Shown here: piece after piece, positions 27,980 to 37,291 of the stretch | Numbering within the stretch: the stretch's first letter is position 1 | How the letters are laid out: every line of letters begins with the position of its first letter | DNA from: Methylomonas montana | Lineage (GTDB): Bacteria; Pseudomonadota; Gammaproteobacteria; Methylococcales; Methylomonadaceae | Direction: 5' to 3' | NCBI RefSeq assembly: GCF_030490285.1 | Contig: NZ_CP129884.1 | Span: 3,472,001-3,536,000 of the forward strand | DNA length: 64,000 nucleotides | Notes under the pieces: model-generated | Databases searched by the model: none | What the model was told of the DNA's origin: nothing | Seen by the model: only the letters and a program-made list of their open reading frames with translations | Program-made: the position numbers and the translations under genes

Positions 27980-29164
27980 TCAGGGGGTAGGAAAACTTTT
28001 GGCCCAATCGCCAGGCCGCACTATGCCAACGTGCGCACTCGAATCAAGGCTGCCGGCCGCCGAGGTCGCGCTAACATCAGTAATCGTCAAAATGCCCACG
28101 GGCTCGCCCAAACCTGCTCCCGCCTGCCCGCCGACGCCAGCGGAATATACCATCAATTTGTCACCCATCTTGATCTTGTCTTGGGCGCCGGCGGCAATCA
28201 CGACGCGATTGCTGCTGGCCTGAACCACCCGCACCGCGAACGGATAGCAACCGAACAGCCGGTGAATGTCCTCGCTGGCTTGCTGAATAATTTCGCCGAT
28301 TTTATGGCCGGCCGGCGTCGCGTTAAATCGGTCGCTGCCCACGGTATAACCGGTCGGCAAGGTGACGTCGCCGATGATCGAATCGGTATAGCGATGCTGA
28401 AATAGCAAAGCTCCGCTAAAACCGTCGTGAACAAAGACATCGATACCAATGCTACGCCGAGCGATATAATCCCGCGCCATCGATTTCAACTCGGCCAATA
28501 TACCGCTGCCGCGCACATATTCGGCAGACTCCACCCGAAAATCCCGGATCACTCCCGATAGCACGAATTGGGCATTATGCATGCTGGCGATGCGCAGCAA
28601 CGCGGCGTTTCCAGGGCCGTCTTCCGGCTGTATCTCCGGTGCCATGTCCGGCCGTCTGTACAATATGGTATTGGTCAGGTTACGCCCGATAAAATCCCCG
28701 GTTTCCATCAAGCGGTTGTTGATTTCTCTAGGAATCCCGCTGAACAGATCCTGACTTTCGGTGCCACTGACCTGCTCGGTATTCATGATCGGAAAACCGG
28801 TGGCGACGATTTTTTTGCGATACGGCGAGGCGCAACGTTGTTTGTCCGACAGCACCGCCAATACCTGTACATGATAGAGGTTAGCATCCTGCCATTCATC
28901 GACGACTTTAATGTCGCTGATCAGCATCGCCGCAGCATTGTTGCGCTTGAGTTGTAATGAAGCATTGTTGACTGCGTCGTCAATGGCTGCCCGGCGGACG
29001 TCTTCGATACCGCCTTGAGCTAACGGGGCCGCACCTTGAACGCTAACTTGTTGGCCCGACACCGAGGCATCGACGTCACCGCTGCGCCTATTGCCGTTGC
29101 CAGGATGACTACAGCCCACCAGCAACACGACCAATATTCCAAACAGAACACCTTTAAAGCACAT
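27980..29164 (-). CDS. flgT: FlgT-like flagellar assembly lipoprotein
   Basis: A 394-residue envelope protein. A lipobox-like LLVGC (Cys18) at the end of the signal peptide suggests lipidation. The N-terminal domain (ARRAAIDDAVNNASLQL-like VRRAAIDDAVNNAS), the middle ABC-protein-like domain with FVLSGVIRDFRVES, and the C-terminal SH3-like region (GAQDKIKMGDKLMVYS) follow the three-domain FlgT order. In Vibrio FlgT forms the H-ring around the flagellar basal body together with FlgO and FlgP. It overlaps the adjacent FlgP-like gene by 11 bp, which supports the call. Confidence 0.78.
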   Translation of the reverse strand: MCFKGVLFGILVVLLVGCSHPGNGNRRSGDVDASVSGQQVSVQGAAPLAQGGIEDVRRAAIDDAVNNASLQLKRNNAAAMLISDIKVVDEWQDANLYHVQVLAVLSDKQRCASPYRKKIVATGFPIMNTEQVSGTESQDLFSGIPREINNRLMETGDFIGRNLTNTILYRRPDMAPEIQPEDGPGNAALLRIASMHNAQFVLSGVIRDFRVESAEYVRGSGILAELKSMARDYIARRSIGIDVFVHDGFSGALLFQHRYTDSIIGDVTLPTGYTVGSDRFNATPAGHKIGEIIQQASEDIHRLFGCYPFAVRVVQASSNRVVIAAGAQDKIKMGDKLMVYSAGVGGQAGAGLGEPVGILTITDVSATSAAGSLDSSAHVGIVRPGDWAKSFPTP

Positions 29165-29840
29165 TCAAAAACCCATTGATCAATAGATGATTGAATATTA
29201 AACGTACCGCCGTGTTGGCGGTCCATTCCACGTCATACATGCCAAGGTCCAGCAACACATCGTTAACGACATGGGGCTGCTTGGAAAAACCTTGCACGTA
29301 AAATTGGTCGCTGCAATCGCGAGAACCGCAGGCCAAGTTAGCGGACGTCACCGTCGCCGGCTTATATCCCAGCCGAGTGAATGCCAACTTATTGTCTTCC
29401 TGCAAACATTGCCCCACCACCGCAGTATCGCCGGCCATGCATCGATAAAAACGCGGGCTTAAATGTAATTCCAGCGTGGTTTTCAGGCTGTCCTTGACCG
29501 CACGATAATCGGTAGCACGGGCCTCGCGCAGGTAAGTATCCAAATAAACCCGGTAGATCTCGTTGCGCATCACCTGCGTGCCAACGGTGGCTTGATTACC
29601 CAGGGGTTCTCGGTAGAGCAAATCCGCCAAGTCCCGATAGGCATCGAGCTTAGCGGCCTGTTGCGCCTGTAGCCAACGCTGATTGACGGCCAGATTGCCG
29701 CTGTCGTCGAAACGACTGTAACCGCTGGCGCGCAAAGTTTTACCGGCCGGGTAGGTCTCAGCGCTGTTACCGCCAACTGCGGCACACCCGCTTAAAATCA
29801 ACAATAAAGCCGATAGGCACAAATAGTTAAACGCGTTCAT
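29154..29840 (-). CDS. LPP20/FlgP-like lipoprotein
   Basis: A 228-residue outer-membrane lipoprotein. The signal peptide ends LILSGC (Cys19), and a strong AGGAGG-type ribosome site precedes the ATG. The central part (RASGYSRFDDSGNLAVNQRWLQAQQAAKLDAYRDLAD) matches the LPP20 domain of FlgP proteins, in which an amino-acid string of this kind recurs. FlgP is a flagellar outer-membrane H-ring component in Vibrio and Campylobacter. The C-terminal part has six cysteines in addition to the lipobox, more than usual. Coupled with flgT; no other flagellar gene is in the window. Confidence 0.75.
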   Translation of the reverse strand: MNAFNYLCLSALLLILSGCAAVGGNSAETYPAGKTLRASGYSRFDDSGNLAVNQRWLQAQQAAKLDAYRDLADLLYREPLGNQATVGTQVMRNEIYRVYLDTYLREARATDYRAVKDSLKTTLELHLSPRFYRCMAGDTAVVGQCLQEDNKLAFTRLGYKPATVTSANLACGSRDCSDQFYVQGFSKQPHVVNDVLLDLGMYDVEWTANTAVRLIFNHLLINGFLNVL

Positions 29841-29921
29841 CGCTCCTCCTCCCAGTTGCCTAAGTCATCGACTGGTTGCGGTTTTTCTTGAGGAAGAATC
29901 TACAATTCAAACCATCGCCAA

Positions 29922-30263
29922 TCAGCCGTGGGTCTTGTCGCCAGCCACCGACCAAAGTTTTTCCAGCTGATAAAGCTCCCGCGCCTGACCGGTCATCACA
30001 TGCAAAATCACGTCGCCCAAATCCAACAAAATCCAGTCGCAACTTTGATCACCCTCCAAGCCCAAAGGCTGATGACCATGCTCCTTGGCTTTCTCAACGA
30101 CATAATCGCAAAGCGACTTGGCATGACGCGAGGAAGTACCGGTCGCGATGACCATGTAGTCGGTGATGCTGGTTTTGCCGCGCACATCGATAGTCTTAAT
30201 GTTTTGGCCTTTGCGTTCGTCGAGTTCGGTCTCGACTAATTTCAGTAATGCTTCGGTTTGCAT
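29922..30263 (-). CDS. rsfS: Ribosomal silencing factor RsfS
   Basis: A 113-residue DUF143/Iojap protein. Blocks ITDYMVIATGTSSRHAKSL and DWILLDLGDVILHVM are its signature. RsfS binds ribosomal protein L14 and blocks subunit joining in stationary phase or starvation. It follows nadD directly (start at 30263, nadD stop at 30264), the very common nadD-rsfS order (usually with rlmH downstream, which is absent here). Confidence 0.95.
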   Translation of the reverse strand: MQTEALLKLVETELDERKGQNIKTIDVRGKTSITDYMVIATGTSSRHAKSLCDYVVEKAKEHGHQPLGLEGDQSCDWILLDLGDVILHVMTGQARELYQLEKLWSVAGDKTHG

Positions 30264-30908
30264 TCAATTTCCTGTGTAATGAATAGGTGCTTGATAAAGT
30301 TGATACCGACGAATCAAAGCGATGACAGAGTCGGGCAATAAAAATTGTGGGTTGTGGCCAACCGCCAGCAGTTGCCTGATCTCGGTTGCCGAGATCGCTA
30401 ACGCGGTGACTTCCTGGAAATATAAATAACCGGCAGCTTGACGGCGCAATTGCTCGCCAGTGCGAGCGCAACGTTGTTGTAAAAATTCCGGCAATGCTTG
30501 ACCGGAAAAGCCCGGCCGGGTCATCACCACGACATGCGCATAATCGAACAAATGCTGCCATTGGTACCAGCCTGCCAAGCCGGCGAAGGCATCGGCGCCG
30601 ATAAATAGCAATAAGGACACTTCCCTGCCCAACTCTTCGCGCAAGGATTGCAACGTTTCCACCATGTAAGACGGCCCTGCCCTATCCAATTCGCGGCGGT
30701 CCACGCTAAACCCTGGTGTATCGGCGACAGCCGCTTCCAGCATTTGCAAGCGGATTTCGGCGGGCACCTCCGGTTCGTCGCGATGCGGTGGCAAGCGGCA
30801 AGGAATCAAACGCAGCTGCTCCAGCTCAAACAGCTCCTTAACTTCCAAGGCGGTACGCAAATGGCCGTAATGAACCGGATTGAAGGTGCCGCCGTAAATA
30901 CCGATCAT
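30264..30908 (-). CDS. nadD: Nicotinate-nucleotide adenylyltransferase
   Basis: A 214-residue enzyme transferring AMP to nicotinic acid mononucleotide in NAD synthesis. The nucleotidyltransferase motif GGTFNPVHYGHLR opens the protein, and the ISATEIRQLL motif is near the C-terminus. Length is typical. It overlaps the proA stop by one base, so proA-nadD-rsfS is one transcription unit, an arrangement frequent in gammaproteobacteria. Confidence 0.96.
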   Translation of the reverse strand: MIGIYGGTFNPVHYGHLRTALEVKELFELEQLRLIPCRLPPHRDEPEVPAEIRLQMLEAAVADTPGFSVDRRELDRAGPSYMVETLQSLREELGREVSLLLFIGADAFAGLAGWYQWQHLFDYAHVVVMTRPGFSGQALPEFLQQRCARTGEQLRRQAAGYLYFQEVTALAISATEIRQLLAVGHNPQFLLPDSVIALIRRYQLYQAPIHYTGN

Positions 30909-32164
30909 TATTGGCGAATATGGCCATCGCCCAACACGATGAATTTCAATGAGGTCAAACCATGCAAACCAACCGGCCCGCGGGCGTGCAGCTTGTCGGT
31001 GCTGATGCCGATTTCCGCGCCCAGGCCGTATTCAAAGCCATCGGCAAAACGGGTGGAAGCATTGACCATCACCGAGCTGGAATCCACCTCGCGCAGGAAG
31101 CGCCGCGCCAAGCTGTAATCCTCGGTGACAATGGCTTCGGTATGCGCCGAGCTGTACTGATTGATATGGACAATCGCCTCGTCCATATCGGCGACGATCT
31201 TGATAGCCAAGATCGGCGCCAGATATTCGGTATGCCAGTCTTCTTCGGTCGCCCGCACCGCATTCGGAATCAACGAGCAGGTTTTCAGACAACCGCGCAG
31301 TTCCACGCCTTTTGCGGCATATTGCTCCGCCAATATCGGCAGCACCTTCGCGGCGATACTTTCCGCCACCAACAAGGTTTCCATCGCGTTGCAAACACCG
31401 TAACGGTGGGTCTTGGCATTCATCGCGATCGCCACCGCCTTGTCCAGGTCGGCCTTGCCGTCGATATAGACATGACAGATGCCGTCCAGATGCTTGATCA
31501 CCGGAATCGTCGCTTCGGCACTGATGCGCTCGATCAAGCTCTTGCCGCCGCGCGGCACTATCACATCGACGAACTCTTTCATCGTGATCAGCTTACCGAC
31601 CGCCGCCCTGTCGGTGGTTTCCACCACCTGCACCGCCTGTTGCGGCAAGCCGGCCTTGGCCAGGCCCTTGGCAATACAGGCGGCAATCGCCCGATTGGAA
31701 TGGATAGACTCCGATCCGCCGCGCAGGATGCAGGCATTGCCGGCCTTCAGACACAGCGCAGCCGCATCGACAGTGACATTAGGCCGCGATTCGTAAATGA
31801 TGCCGATCACGCCCAAAGGCACCCGCATCTGACCAACTTGGATGCCGCTGGGTCGGTAGCTGAGATTGCTGATTTCGCCGACCGGATCGGGCAAAGCCGC
31901 CACTTGTTTCAGACCTTCGATCATCGCCTCGATGCGGGCCGGCGTCAGTTCCAAGCGGTCCAGTGATGCCGAATCCATGCCGCTATCCTGGCCGGCCTGT
32001 AAATCCTTACGGTTTTCGACGGCCAATTCCGTACTACCAGCGGCAATGGCTTCGGCAATTTTCAATAAGGCGTCGTTTTTCCGACCACTGTCGGCTTTGC
32101 TGATTTCCCGGCCGGCCTGTCTGGCCTGTTGGCCGAGCTGCTGCATATAGGTGTTGATGTCCAC
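30908..32164 (-). CDS. proA: Gamma-glutamyl phosphate reductase
   Basis: A 418-residue aldehyde-dehydrogenase-fold enzyme that reduces gamma-glutamyl phosphate to the semialdehyde with NADPH, the second step of proline synthesis. The catalytic Cys is in [13 protein letters not shown]. Other signature parts are [27 protein letters not shown] and the C-terminal [14 protein letters not shown]. Length is normal. It heads the proA-nadD-rsfS operon, divergent from the cytochrome oxidase operon with a 340-bp gap. Confidence 0.96.
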   Translation of the reverse strand: MDINTYMQQLGQQARQAGREISKADSGRKNDALLKIAEAIAAGSTELAVENRKDLQAGQDSGMDSASLDRLELTPARIEAMIEGLKQVAALPDPVGEISNLSYRPSGIQVGQMRVPLGVIGIIYESRPNVTVDAAALCLKAGNACILRGGSESIHSNRAIAACIAKGLAKAGLPQQAVQVVETTDRAAVGKLITMKEFVDVIVPRGGKSLIERISAEATIPVIKHLDGICHVYIDGKADLDKAVAIAMNAKTHRYGVCNAMETLLVAESIAAKVLPILAEQYAAKGVELRGCLKTCSLIPNAVRATEEDWHTEYLAPILAIKIVADMDEAIVHINQYSSAHTEAIVTEDYSLARRFLREVDSSSVMVNASTRFADGFEYGLGAEIGISTDKLHARGPVGLHGLTSLKFIVLGDGHIRQ

Positions 32165-32504
32165 GGCTTTGACTACCCGATGATCTGGAAAAACCGGGCA
32201 TTATACCCTCAGAATCCATGCCTTGCCGGATTTAGACCTGCCGATAAGCCCCTTCAAGTACTTAAAAATGTTGCCGGTTTTGCTGGTTTCCTGGTTCGCC
32301 AAGCAATGTTAGAAAACCTTAATAAAAACATCTCACAAGCCCATAAAAACATTCAACTATTACTTTGGATAACTTAAATCTTAGGGTTATGATTGCGCTC
32401 AGCAATGAAATGGCCACAGTTATGACCAAGAGTGACACAGCCAGCACCGTTCATGCCGATTATCACCAACCCAATACCAATAACAACATGTAGGAAGGCA
32501 GGAT
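32165..32504. other. Divergent control region, proA / ba3 oxidase
   Basis: About 340 bp with no gene in either strand. A/T-rich stretch at 32310-32400 probably holds the oxidase promoter. A ribosome site AGGAAGGCAGG at 32492-32502 serves the small subunit IIa gene. No sigma-54 or FNR-like dyad (TTGAT-N4-ATCAA) was seen by eye. Confidence 0.5.
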
Positions 32505-32657
32505 ATGAACAATCTCAGCGAAGAAGAACGCAAAAAAATTCTGGAGAGCTCGCCGGTCGGCACCTGGGCATTGATGCTGATCGTCGGCGGGGGCATGGTA
32601 ATCGCCTGGCTGCTGATGTACTACGGGGTGTTTTTGCCCCGCGGCCATATCGGTTAG
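32505..32657 (+). CDS. Cytochrome c oxidase subunit IIa (small, ba3 type)
   Basis: A 50-residue protein missed by length cut-offs. The ATG at 32505 has a good GGCAGG ribosome site. It consists of a short charged N-terminus (MNNLSEEERKKILE) and one transmembrane helix (TWALMLIVGGGMVIAWLLMYY), ending FLPRGHIG. In ba3-type oxidases such as that of Thermus, a small one-helix subunit IIa supplies the helix missing from a shortened subunit II. The next gene, 9 bp away, encodes that subunit II, so position and shape agree. Confidence 0.85.
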   Translation: MNNLSEEERKKILESSPVGTWALMLIVGGGMVIAWLLMYYGVFLPRGHIG

Positions 32658-32666
32658 GAGGCTGCC

Positions 32667-33191
32667 ATGCATATCGATCGATTGGAAAAAAAATGGGCCG
32701 GCATTTCCCTGGGAATTGCCGGCCTTTTTGTTGTCGTCATCCTGGCTTCCGCCTTGTTTCACGGCATTCATGCGCCCAGTAACGTGGAGACCATAGACTC
32801 GGCTCGCCTGCATTTGTCGCAGGAATTTGCCGAAGACAATCTCGGCCCCCAACGCAATCCCGACGGCAGCGTCACGGTGCGCATGGTGGCAGGCCGCTAC
32901 GGCTTTTATCCCAAAATCCTGACCTTGCCCTCGGATACTCATATCACCTTTCGCTGGGTCAGCCTGGACGTGATTCACGGCGTACACATTCCGATGACCA
33001 ATATGAGTACGATGATCGTGCCCGGTTACGTAGCGCAGGTCAAAACCGAACTGCACCATATCGGCGACTATCCACTGCTATGCAACGAATATTGCGGCAT
33101 GGGCCATGCGCATATGTGGACCAATATCAAGGTCGTCAACAAAACGCAGTGGGAAGCGCTCAATAACAACGGGGGAGCGAATCATGGATAA
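32667..33191 (+). CDS. cbaB: Cytochrome c oxidase subunit II, ba3 type (CuA)
   Basis: A 174-residue subunit with one N-terminal transmembrane helix and a periplasmic cupredoxin domain. All CuA ligands are visible: a His in the VIHGVHIPM region and the C-terminal block LLCNEYCGMGHAHMW with both Cys, His and Met. It accepts electrons from a periplasmic cytochrome c or blue copper protein. Two hallmarks of the ba3 class are its short length and the presence of subunit IIa. It overlaps subunit I by 8 bp. Confidence 0.93.
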   Translation: MHIDRLEKKWAGISLGIAGLFVVVILASALFHGIHAPSNVETIDSARLHLSQEFAEDNLGPQRNPDGSVTVRMVAGRYGFYPKILTLPSDTHITFRWVSLDVIHGVHIPMTNMSTMIVPGYVAQVKTELHHIGDYPLLCNEYCGMGHAHMWTNIKVVNKTQWEALNNNGGANHG

Positions 33192-34803
33192 CGCAGTCGA
33201 GAAAAAATTGGCGCTAACCCATCTATGGGTCGCATTCGGCGCTTTCGCGCTGGCCTCGGTGATGGGTTTGTATCAGGTCATCGAACGTAGCGGCTTTTTC
33301 GGTTTCCTGGAATCGCGCGAGGTCTATTACGCCTCGGTCAGTACCCATGGGGTGTTGATGGGCTTCGTGCTGACCTTCTTCTTTATCATGGGTTTTGGCT
33401 ATTACGTCGCCACCAGCAGCTTAAAGCTGCCGGTGTGGAATAAAACCTTCGCCTGGACCGGCTTCGGCGTGGCGCTGACCGGCGTGGTATTGGCGGCGTT
33501 ACCGTTGCTGATCGGCCGGGCATCGGTACTGTATACCTTCTATCCGCCGCTGATGGCGCATCCGATTTTTTATATCGGCGCCACCTTGCTGGTAGTGGGC
33601 TCCTGGTTCTGGTGCGTGTCGATGATCGTCATGTACCTGCAATGGAAGAAGGCCAACCCCGGCTTGCCGGTGCCGCTGGCGATGTTCGCGACCACCGCCA
33701 ACGCTATCTTGTGGCTGTGGACCAGCGTTGGCGTCGCGGTGGAAGTCCTGTTTCAATTGATTCCTTGGGCCTTGGGCTGGATAGACACGATTGATGCCGG
33801 CTTGGCGCGCACGCTGTTTGCCTGGACCTTGCATCCCATCGTCTATTTCTGGCTGATCCCGACCTATACCGCTTTTTACACCCTGGTGCCGAAACAGGCC
33901 GGCGGCTTTGTGTTCAGTGACGAAATGGCCCGGGCCGCGTTCATCCTGCTGGTGGTATTCAGCCTGCCGATCGGTTTTCATCATCTGTACATGGACCCTG
34001 AACAAGGCCACGGCTGGAAACTGCTACATGCGGTCGGCACCTTCGTCGTAACCCTGCCAACCTTCATCACCGGCTTTACCGTGATCGCTTCGTTGGAAAT
34101 CGCCGGCCGCTTGAACGGCGGCAAGGGCCTGTTCGGCTGGATCGCGGCGCTGCCCTGGACCAATCCGATGGTGCTGGCGATCATTCTGGGCCTGTTGATG
34201 CTGATCTTCGGCGGCTTCGGCGGCCTGATCAATGCCAGCTACGCGATGAACGCTATGGTTCATAACACCGCTTGGGTGTCCGGCCATTTTCATCTGATCT
34301 TCGGCGGCACCACCATCATCATGTATTTCGGCATCGCCTATTACTTCTGGCCGGTGTTGACCGGCAAGCCGCTGCATTGTCCATCGATGGCGATCACCCA
34401 GTTGTGGACCTGGTTCGTCGGCATGATCTTCCTGACCACGCCCTGGCATGTCCTGGGTTTGCTGGGCCAACCGCGCCGGATCGATAGCGTCAATTACAAC
34501 AACCTGCTGACTCTGTCCTGGGAGCCCTACGAAGCGACGATGATATTCGGCGGCGCGATCCTGATCTACTCTTCCGGATTGCTGATTTACAACCTCTACA
34601 AAACCCAGGTTGGCAACGAAAGCTACCAAGGCGAGGTCGAATATGCCGAACCGATTCATCCGGTCAAGGATTTGCCCAACTATTTGAACAGCTTTAGTCT
34701 GTGGAACATCGTCATCGCCGTATTCATGTTGATTGCCTTCGGTTACCCGATCCTGCAATTCTTCTTGATGGAAACCTTTGGCTCATGCAGATGGGGGGTC
34801 TGA
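33184..34803 (+). CDS. cbaA: Cytochrome c oxidase subunit I, ba3 type
   Basis: A 539-residue, ~13-helix haem-copper oxidase subunit. The start at 33184 (after GGGGGAG) is used, because the longer frame to 33106 lies inside subunit II. Haem and CuB ligands are seen in order: His in VSTHGVLMGFVL for low-spin haem b, HPIVYFWLIP with the His-Tyr pair, the double His in GFHHLYMDPEQGH, and the HFH block HNTAWVSGHFHLIFG near helix X. The class B (ba3) type has high O2 affinity and is often used under micro-oxic conditions, which fits a methanotroph. The glutamate of A-type proton channels is not in the expected place. Confidence 0.95.
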   Translation: MDNAVEKKLALTHLWVAFGAFALASVMGLYQVIERSGFFGFLESREVYYASVSTHGVLMGFVLTFFFIMGFGYYVATSSLKLPVWNKTFAWTGFGVALTGVVLAALPLLIGRASVLYTFYPPLMAHPIFYIGATLLVVGSWFWCVSMIVMYLQWKKANPGLPVPLAMFATTANAILWLWTSVGVAVEVLFQLIPWALGWIDTIDAGLARTLFAWTLHPIVYFWLIPTYTAFYTLVPKQAGGFVFSDEMARAAFILLVVFSLPIGFHHLYMDPEQGHGWKLLHAVGTFVVTLPTFITGFTVIASLEIAGRLNGGKGLFGWIAALPWTNPMVLAIILGLLMLIFGGFGGLINASYAMNAMVHNTAWVSGHFHLIFGGTTIIMYFGIAYYFWPVLTGKPLHCPSMAITQLWTWFVGMIFLTTPWHVLGLLGQPRRIDSVNYNNLLTLSWEPYEATMIFGGAILIYSSGLLIYNLYKTQVGNESYQGEVEYAEPIHPVKDLPNYLNSFSLWNIVIAVFMLIAFGYPILQFFLMETFGSCRWGV

Positions 34804-34805
34804 TC

Positions 34806-35453
34806 ATGAAAAATATCATTCTAAGCGCAGCTTTGTTACTGCCAAGCGTCGTGTTCGGCCAACCGTCTTCCCAAGTGGCCTGGAGCGCCGATCAACTGGA
34901 TTTCGTCAAAACAGGTAATCCGCAGAAAGGCCAGGAACTGGCCAAAACTTGCGCCGCCTGCCATGGCGACAAAGGCATCAGCGTTTCGCCTACTTATCCG
35001 TCCCTGGCTGGGCAATTGCCGACTTACCTCTACAAGCAGTTGCAGGACTACGCCAACGGCGATCGCCAGGATCCGATGATGGGCAGTATCGCAAAGGGAT
35101 TTAGCAAACAGGACAATGCGGATTTGGCCGCCTGGTTCGGTTCGCAAGCACCTGCTTTTCAATCCCGTAGCCCGATGGTTTACGAGCAGGCGGAAAATCT
35201 GGTCAAAAACGGCAATAACGAACGGGTGTTACCGCCCTGCGAAGTCTGCCATGGCAGTTCGGGCAAAGGACAAGAAATGGATATGCCGGCCTTGTCGGGT
35301 CAAAATGCGGCCTATACCTCGGCCAGCTTGAAAGCCTTTAAAAGCGGCGCGCGCCGTAACGACATCTACAGCCGGATGCGCTTGATCGCCGAAAGCCTGA
35401 CCGATCAGGAAATCGAAGAATTGGGTTTTTATTATCAAAACATCAGAAATTGA
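34806..35453 (+). CDS. Diheme cytochrome c4-type protein
   Basis: A 215-residue periplasmic protein. The start at 34806 follows GGGGG and yields a clear signal peptide (KNIILSAALLLPSVVFG). It has two c-type haem sites, CAACH (Cys49-His53) and CEVCH (Cys145-His149), each in a cytochrome c domain of about 90 residues with its own distal Met region (MMGSIAKGFSKQD; YSRMRLIAESLTDQE). It starts two bases after the stop of subunit I, and is probably the electron donor to this oxidase. It ends at a terminator. Confidence 0.92.
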   Translation: MKNIILSAALLLPSVVFGQPSSQVAWSADQLDFVKTGNPQKGQELAKTCAACHGDKGISVSPTYPSLAGQLPTYLYKQLQDYANGDRQDPMMGSIAKGFSKQDNADLAAWFGSQAPAFQSRSPMVYEQAENLVKNGNNERVLPPCEVCHGSSGKGQEMDMPALSGQNAAYTSASLKAFKSGARRNDIYSRMRLIAESLTDQEIEELGFYYQNIRN

Positions 35454-35470
35454 GGCTCTGTGACGATAGC

Positions 35471-35510
35471 CGGCGGGCAGCTCACCGTCCCGCCGAGCTG
35501 AGCTTTTTTT
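35471..35510 (+). terminator. Terminator of the ba3 oxidase operon
   Basis: CGGCGGG (35471-35477) pairs with CCCGCCG (35489-35495), and an alternative AGCTCA/TGAGCT stem continues into a run of seven T at 35504-35510. It is 18 bp after the cytochrome c4 stop. Confidence 0.8.
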
Positions 35511-35531
35511 GTTTAAGCCATTGGATTGATT

Positions 35532-36323
35532 ATGTCGAGCGATTGCAACATACCTGCTAAATATGCCTACAAGGGCGCTAATCTGATCAGTTTCGGGACT
35601 TCGATCAAGTTGCTGTTTACCGGTTATCTGGTCACTATCGCCGCCGGCTATTTGATGGCATTGATCCAAATCCTGTTCACCCACGGCATGGCCGACGGTA
35701 AATTCGGCTTATCTCTGGACGACGTGGTGTACAGTTATTATGGCGACCGCTCGGGATCGGTATTGGAATCGAAATTAAACGGCTCGATGAAATTCAACGC
35801 GCCGGAACAGGAACGCTTCAAAATCGTGCAATGGGTGCGCGACGGCGCTTCGGAAGCGGAATATCGAAGCAATATTAAACCGGTGATCGATCGGAATTGC
35901 GTGACCTGCCACAACGCCGGCGCCAGCCCGTTACCGGATTTCTCCAAGTTCGAAAACCTGAAAAAAGTCTCCGAATCCAGTGAGGGCGCGACGTTTCAGT
36001 CCCTGACCCGCTTATCACATATCCATTTGTTCGGCATCAGCTTTATATTCATGTTCGTCGGCATCATCTTCAGTTTCAGCACCGACGTGCCGTGCAAATA
36101 CAAATATCCGGCCATCGTGATGCCCTATCTGTTTTTGCTGATCGACATTGCCTCCTGGTGGCTGACCAAGCTCAATCCGCACTTTGCCTGGCTGGTGATC
36201 ATCGCCGGCGCCGGCCTGGGCGTATCCTTCGCCTTTATGTGGACCGTTTCAATGTATCAAATGTGGATACTGGGCGGCATTCTGAAACAATCCGACCGCC
36301 GCAATGCGGTATTGCGCGACTAG
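35532..36323 (+). CDS. Membrane protein with one haem-c site
   Basis: A 263-residue protein starting at 35532 (MSSDCNIPAKY). The first helix (SIKLLFTGYLVTIAAGYLMA) precedes a periplasmic loop that holds one CVTCH site (Cys123-His127) in IDRNCVTCHNAGASPLPDFSKF. Then come about four helices (residues 155-245). A conserved segment GLSLDDVVYSYYGDRSGSVLE is known to me from similar proteins next to oxidases. It probably passes electrons in the membrane or senses redox state, which is inferred. It is 20 bp after the T-run of the oxidase terminator and may be in the same regulon. Exact family name not certain. Confidence 0.7.
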   Translation: MSSDCNIPAKYAYKGANLISFGTSIKLLFTGYLVTIAAGYLMALIQILFTHGMADGKFGLSLDDVVYSYYGDRSGSVLESKLNGSMKFNAPEQERFKIVQWVRDGASEAEYRSNIKPVIDRNCVTCHNAGASPLPDFSKFENLKKVSESSEGATFQSLTRLSHIHLFGISFIFMFVGIIFSFSTDVPCKYKYPAIVMPYLFLLIDIASWWLTKLNPHFAWLVIIAGAGLGVSFAFMWTVSMYQMWILGGILKQSDRRNAVLRD

Positions 36324-36348
36324 CGCAGCCTGGAATGCCCCCCGATCG

Positions 36349-37278
36349 CTAATCGGTCAGTTGTTCGGCCATTGCTTGAATTTTCACCAAGTCGTCGTTC
36401 TGGCTATCGAGAATCTCCAGACAAACGGCTTCATCCAAACCCAGCAATTCCGGCACTTCGCCGGGACAAAGCTGATTAACCGCGTCACCGACGCCTAATC
36501 GGCCCAACAAACAATCGCTATAAAAGGTCAGCAGATTGAGTTGGTGATTTTCGCCCCGATAACAGGGGTTGTGGTGGTGATAGACAATATCGGTAATGGT
36601 GCGCGGCATCGACCAGACATTCATCAGCCAAGTACCGATTTCGGCATGATTCAGTCCGAAAGCAAAGGTCTCCAGATTAAATATGGCCAGGCTGGGATTG
36701 GCTATTATCAATTCGCTTAAATAGTTAAATTCATCCGGGAAACGATGCCCCAACAACGGAAAACCGATGTTGTGCATCAGACCGGCTAAAAACAAAGCCT
36801 GCGGTTCGGGTCGAACGGCCTCCGGCATCGCCGCGGCCAGTTGCGCCATCAGTCTGGTGCTGGCCAAGGCATGAGTCCAGAACATCCGGGTACCAATCTG
36901 GCCTTCCTTCGGTGATTTAAGGGGCGCCAATACTGCCAAGCCCAGTGCCAAATCCAGCACAAAATCGAAACCTAATACTCGGGTAATCGCATCGTGTACC
37001 GTGGTGATATGTCCGCGATAACCGTAAAGCGCCGAGCTGGCCCACCTGATGATTTGCGCCGTCAACAAAGGATCGAGTTCGATAATTTCCGCCAACTTAC
37101 CTGCATCGGCGTGAGGATCGGCGATCAGATTCAATATGCGTAGCGCACTGCCCGGCAGGGGCGGCAAGGCTTTGATTTGGGCGATAGTCTCGCGCATGTC
37201 GCGCGGCGGCATAAAACCGTTGCGTTGCCGGCTGCCAATGTTGTCGAGCGTCCAGTTTACCAAATTGGATTCCATCAT
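36349..37278 (-). CDS. HDOD domain protein
   Basis: A 309-residue protein with an HDOD domain (HD-related output domain) over most of its length. The start has IKALPPLPGSALRILNLIADP, followed by LLTAQIIRWASSALYG and VHDAITRVLGFD. It keeps MHNIGFPLLGHRFPDEF and LNHAEIGTWLMNVW but lacks a full HD phosphohydrolase metal site. Such proteins act as signalling modules in motility and stress control. It is 13 bp downstream of the sigma-54 activator gene, so the two may be a regulatory pair. Confidence 0.88.
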   Translation of the reverse strand: MMESNLVNWTLDNIGSRQRNGFMPPRDMRETIAQIKALPPLPGSALRILNLIADPHADAGKLAEIIELDPLLTAQIIRWASSALYGYRGHITTVHDAITRVLGFDFVLDLALGLAVLAPLKSPKEGQIGTRMFWTHALASTRLMAQLAAAMPEAVRPEPQALFLAGLMHNIGFPLLGHRFPDEFNYLSELIIANPSLAIFNLETFAFGLNHAEIGTWLMNVWSMPRTITDIVYHHHNPCYRGENHQLNLLTFYSDCLLGRLGVGDAVNQLCPGEVPELLGLDEAVCLEILDSQNDDLVKIQAMAEQLTD

Positions 37279-37291
37279 CTTTGTACGCCGC

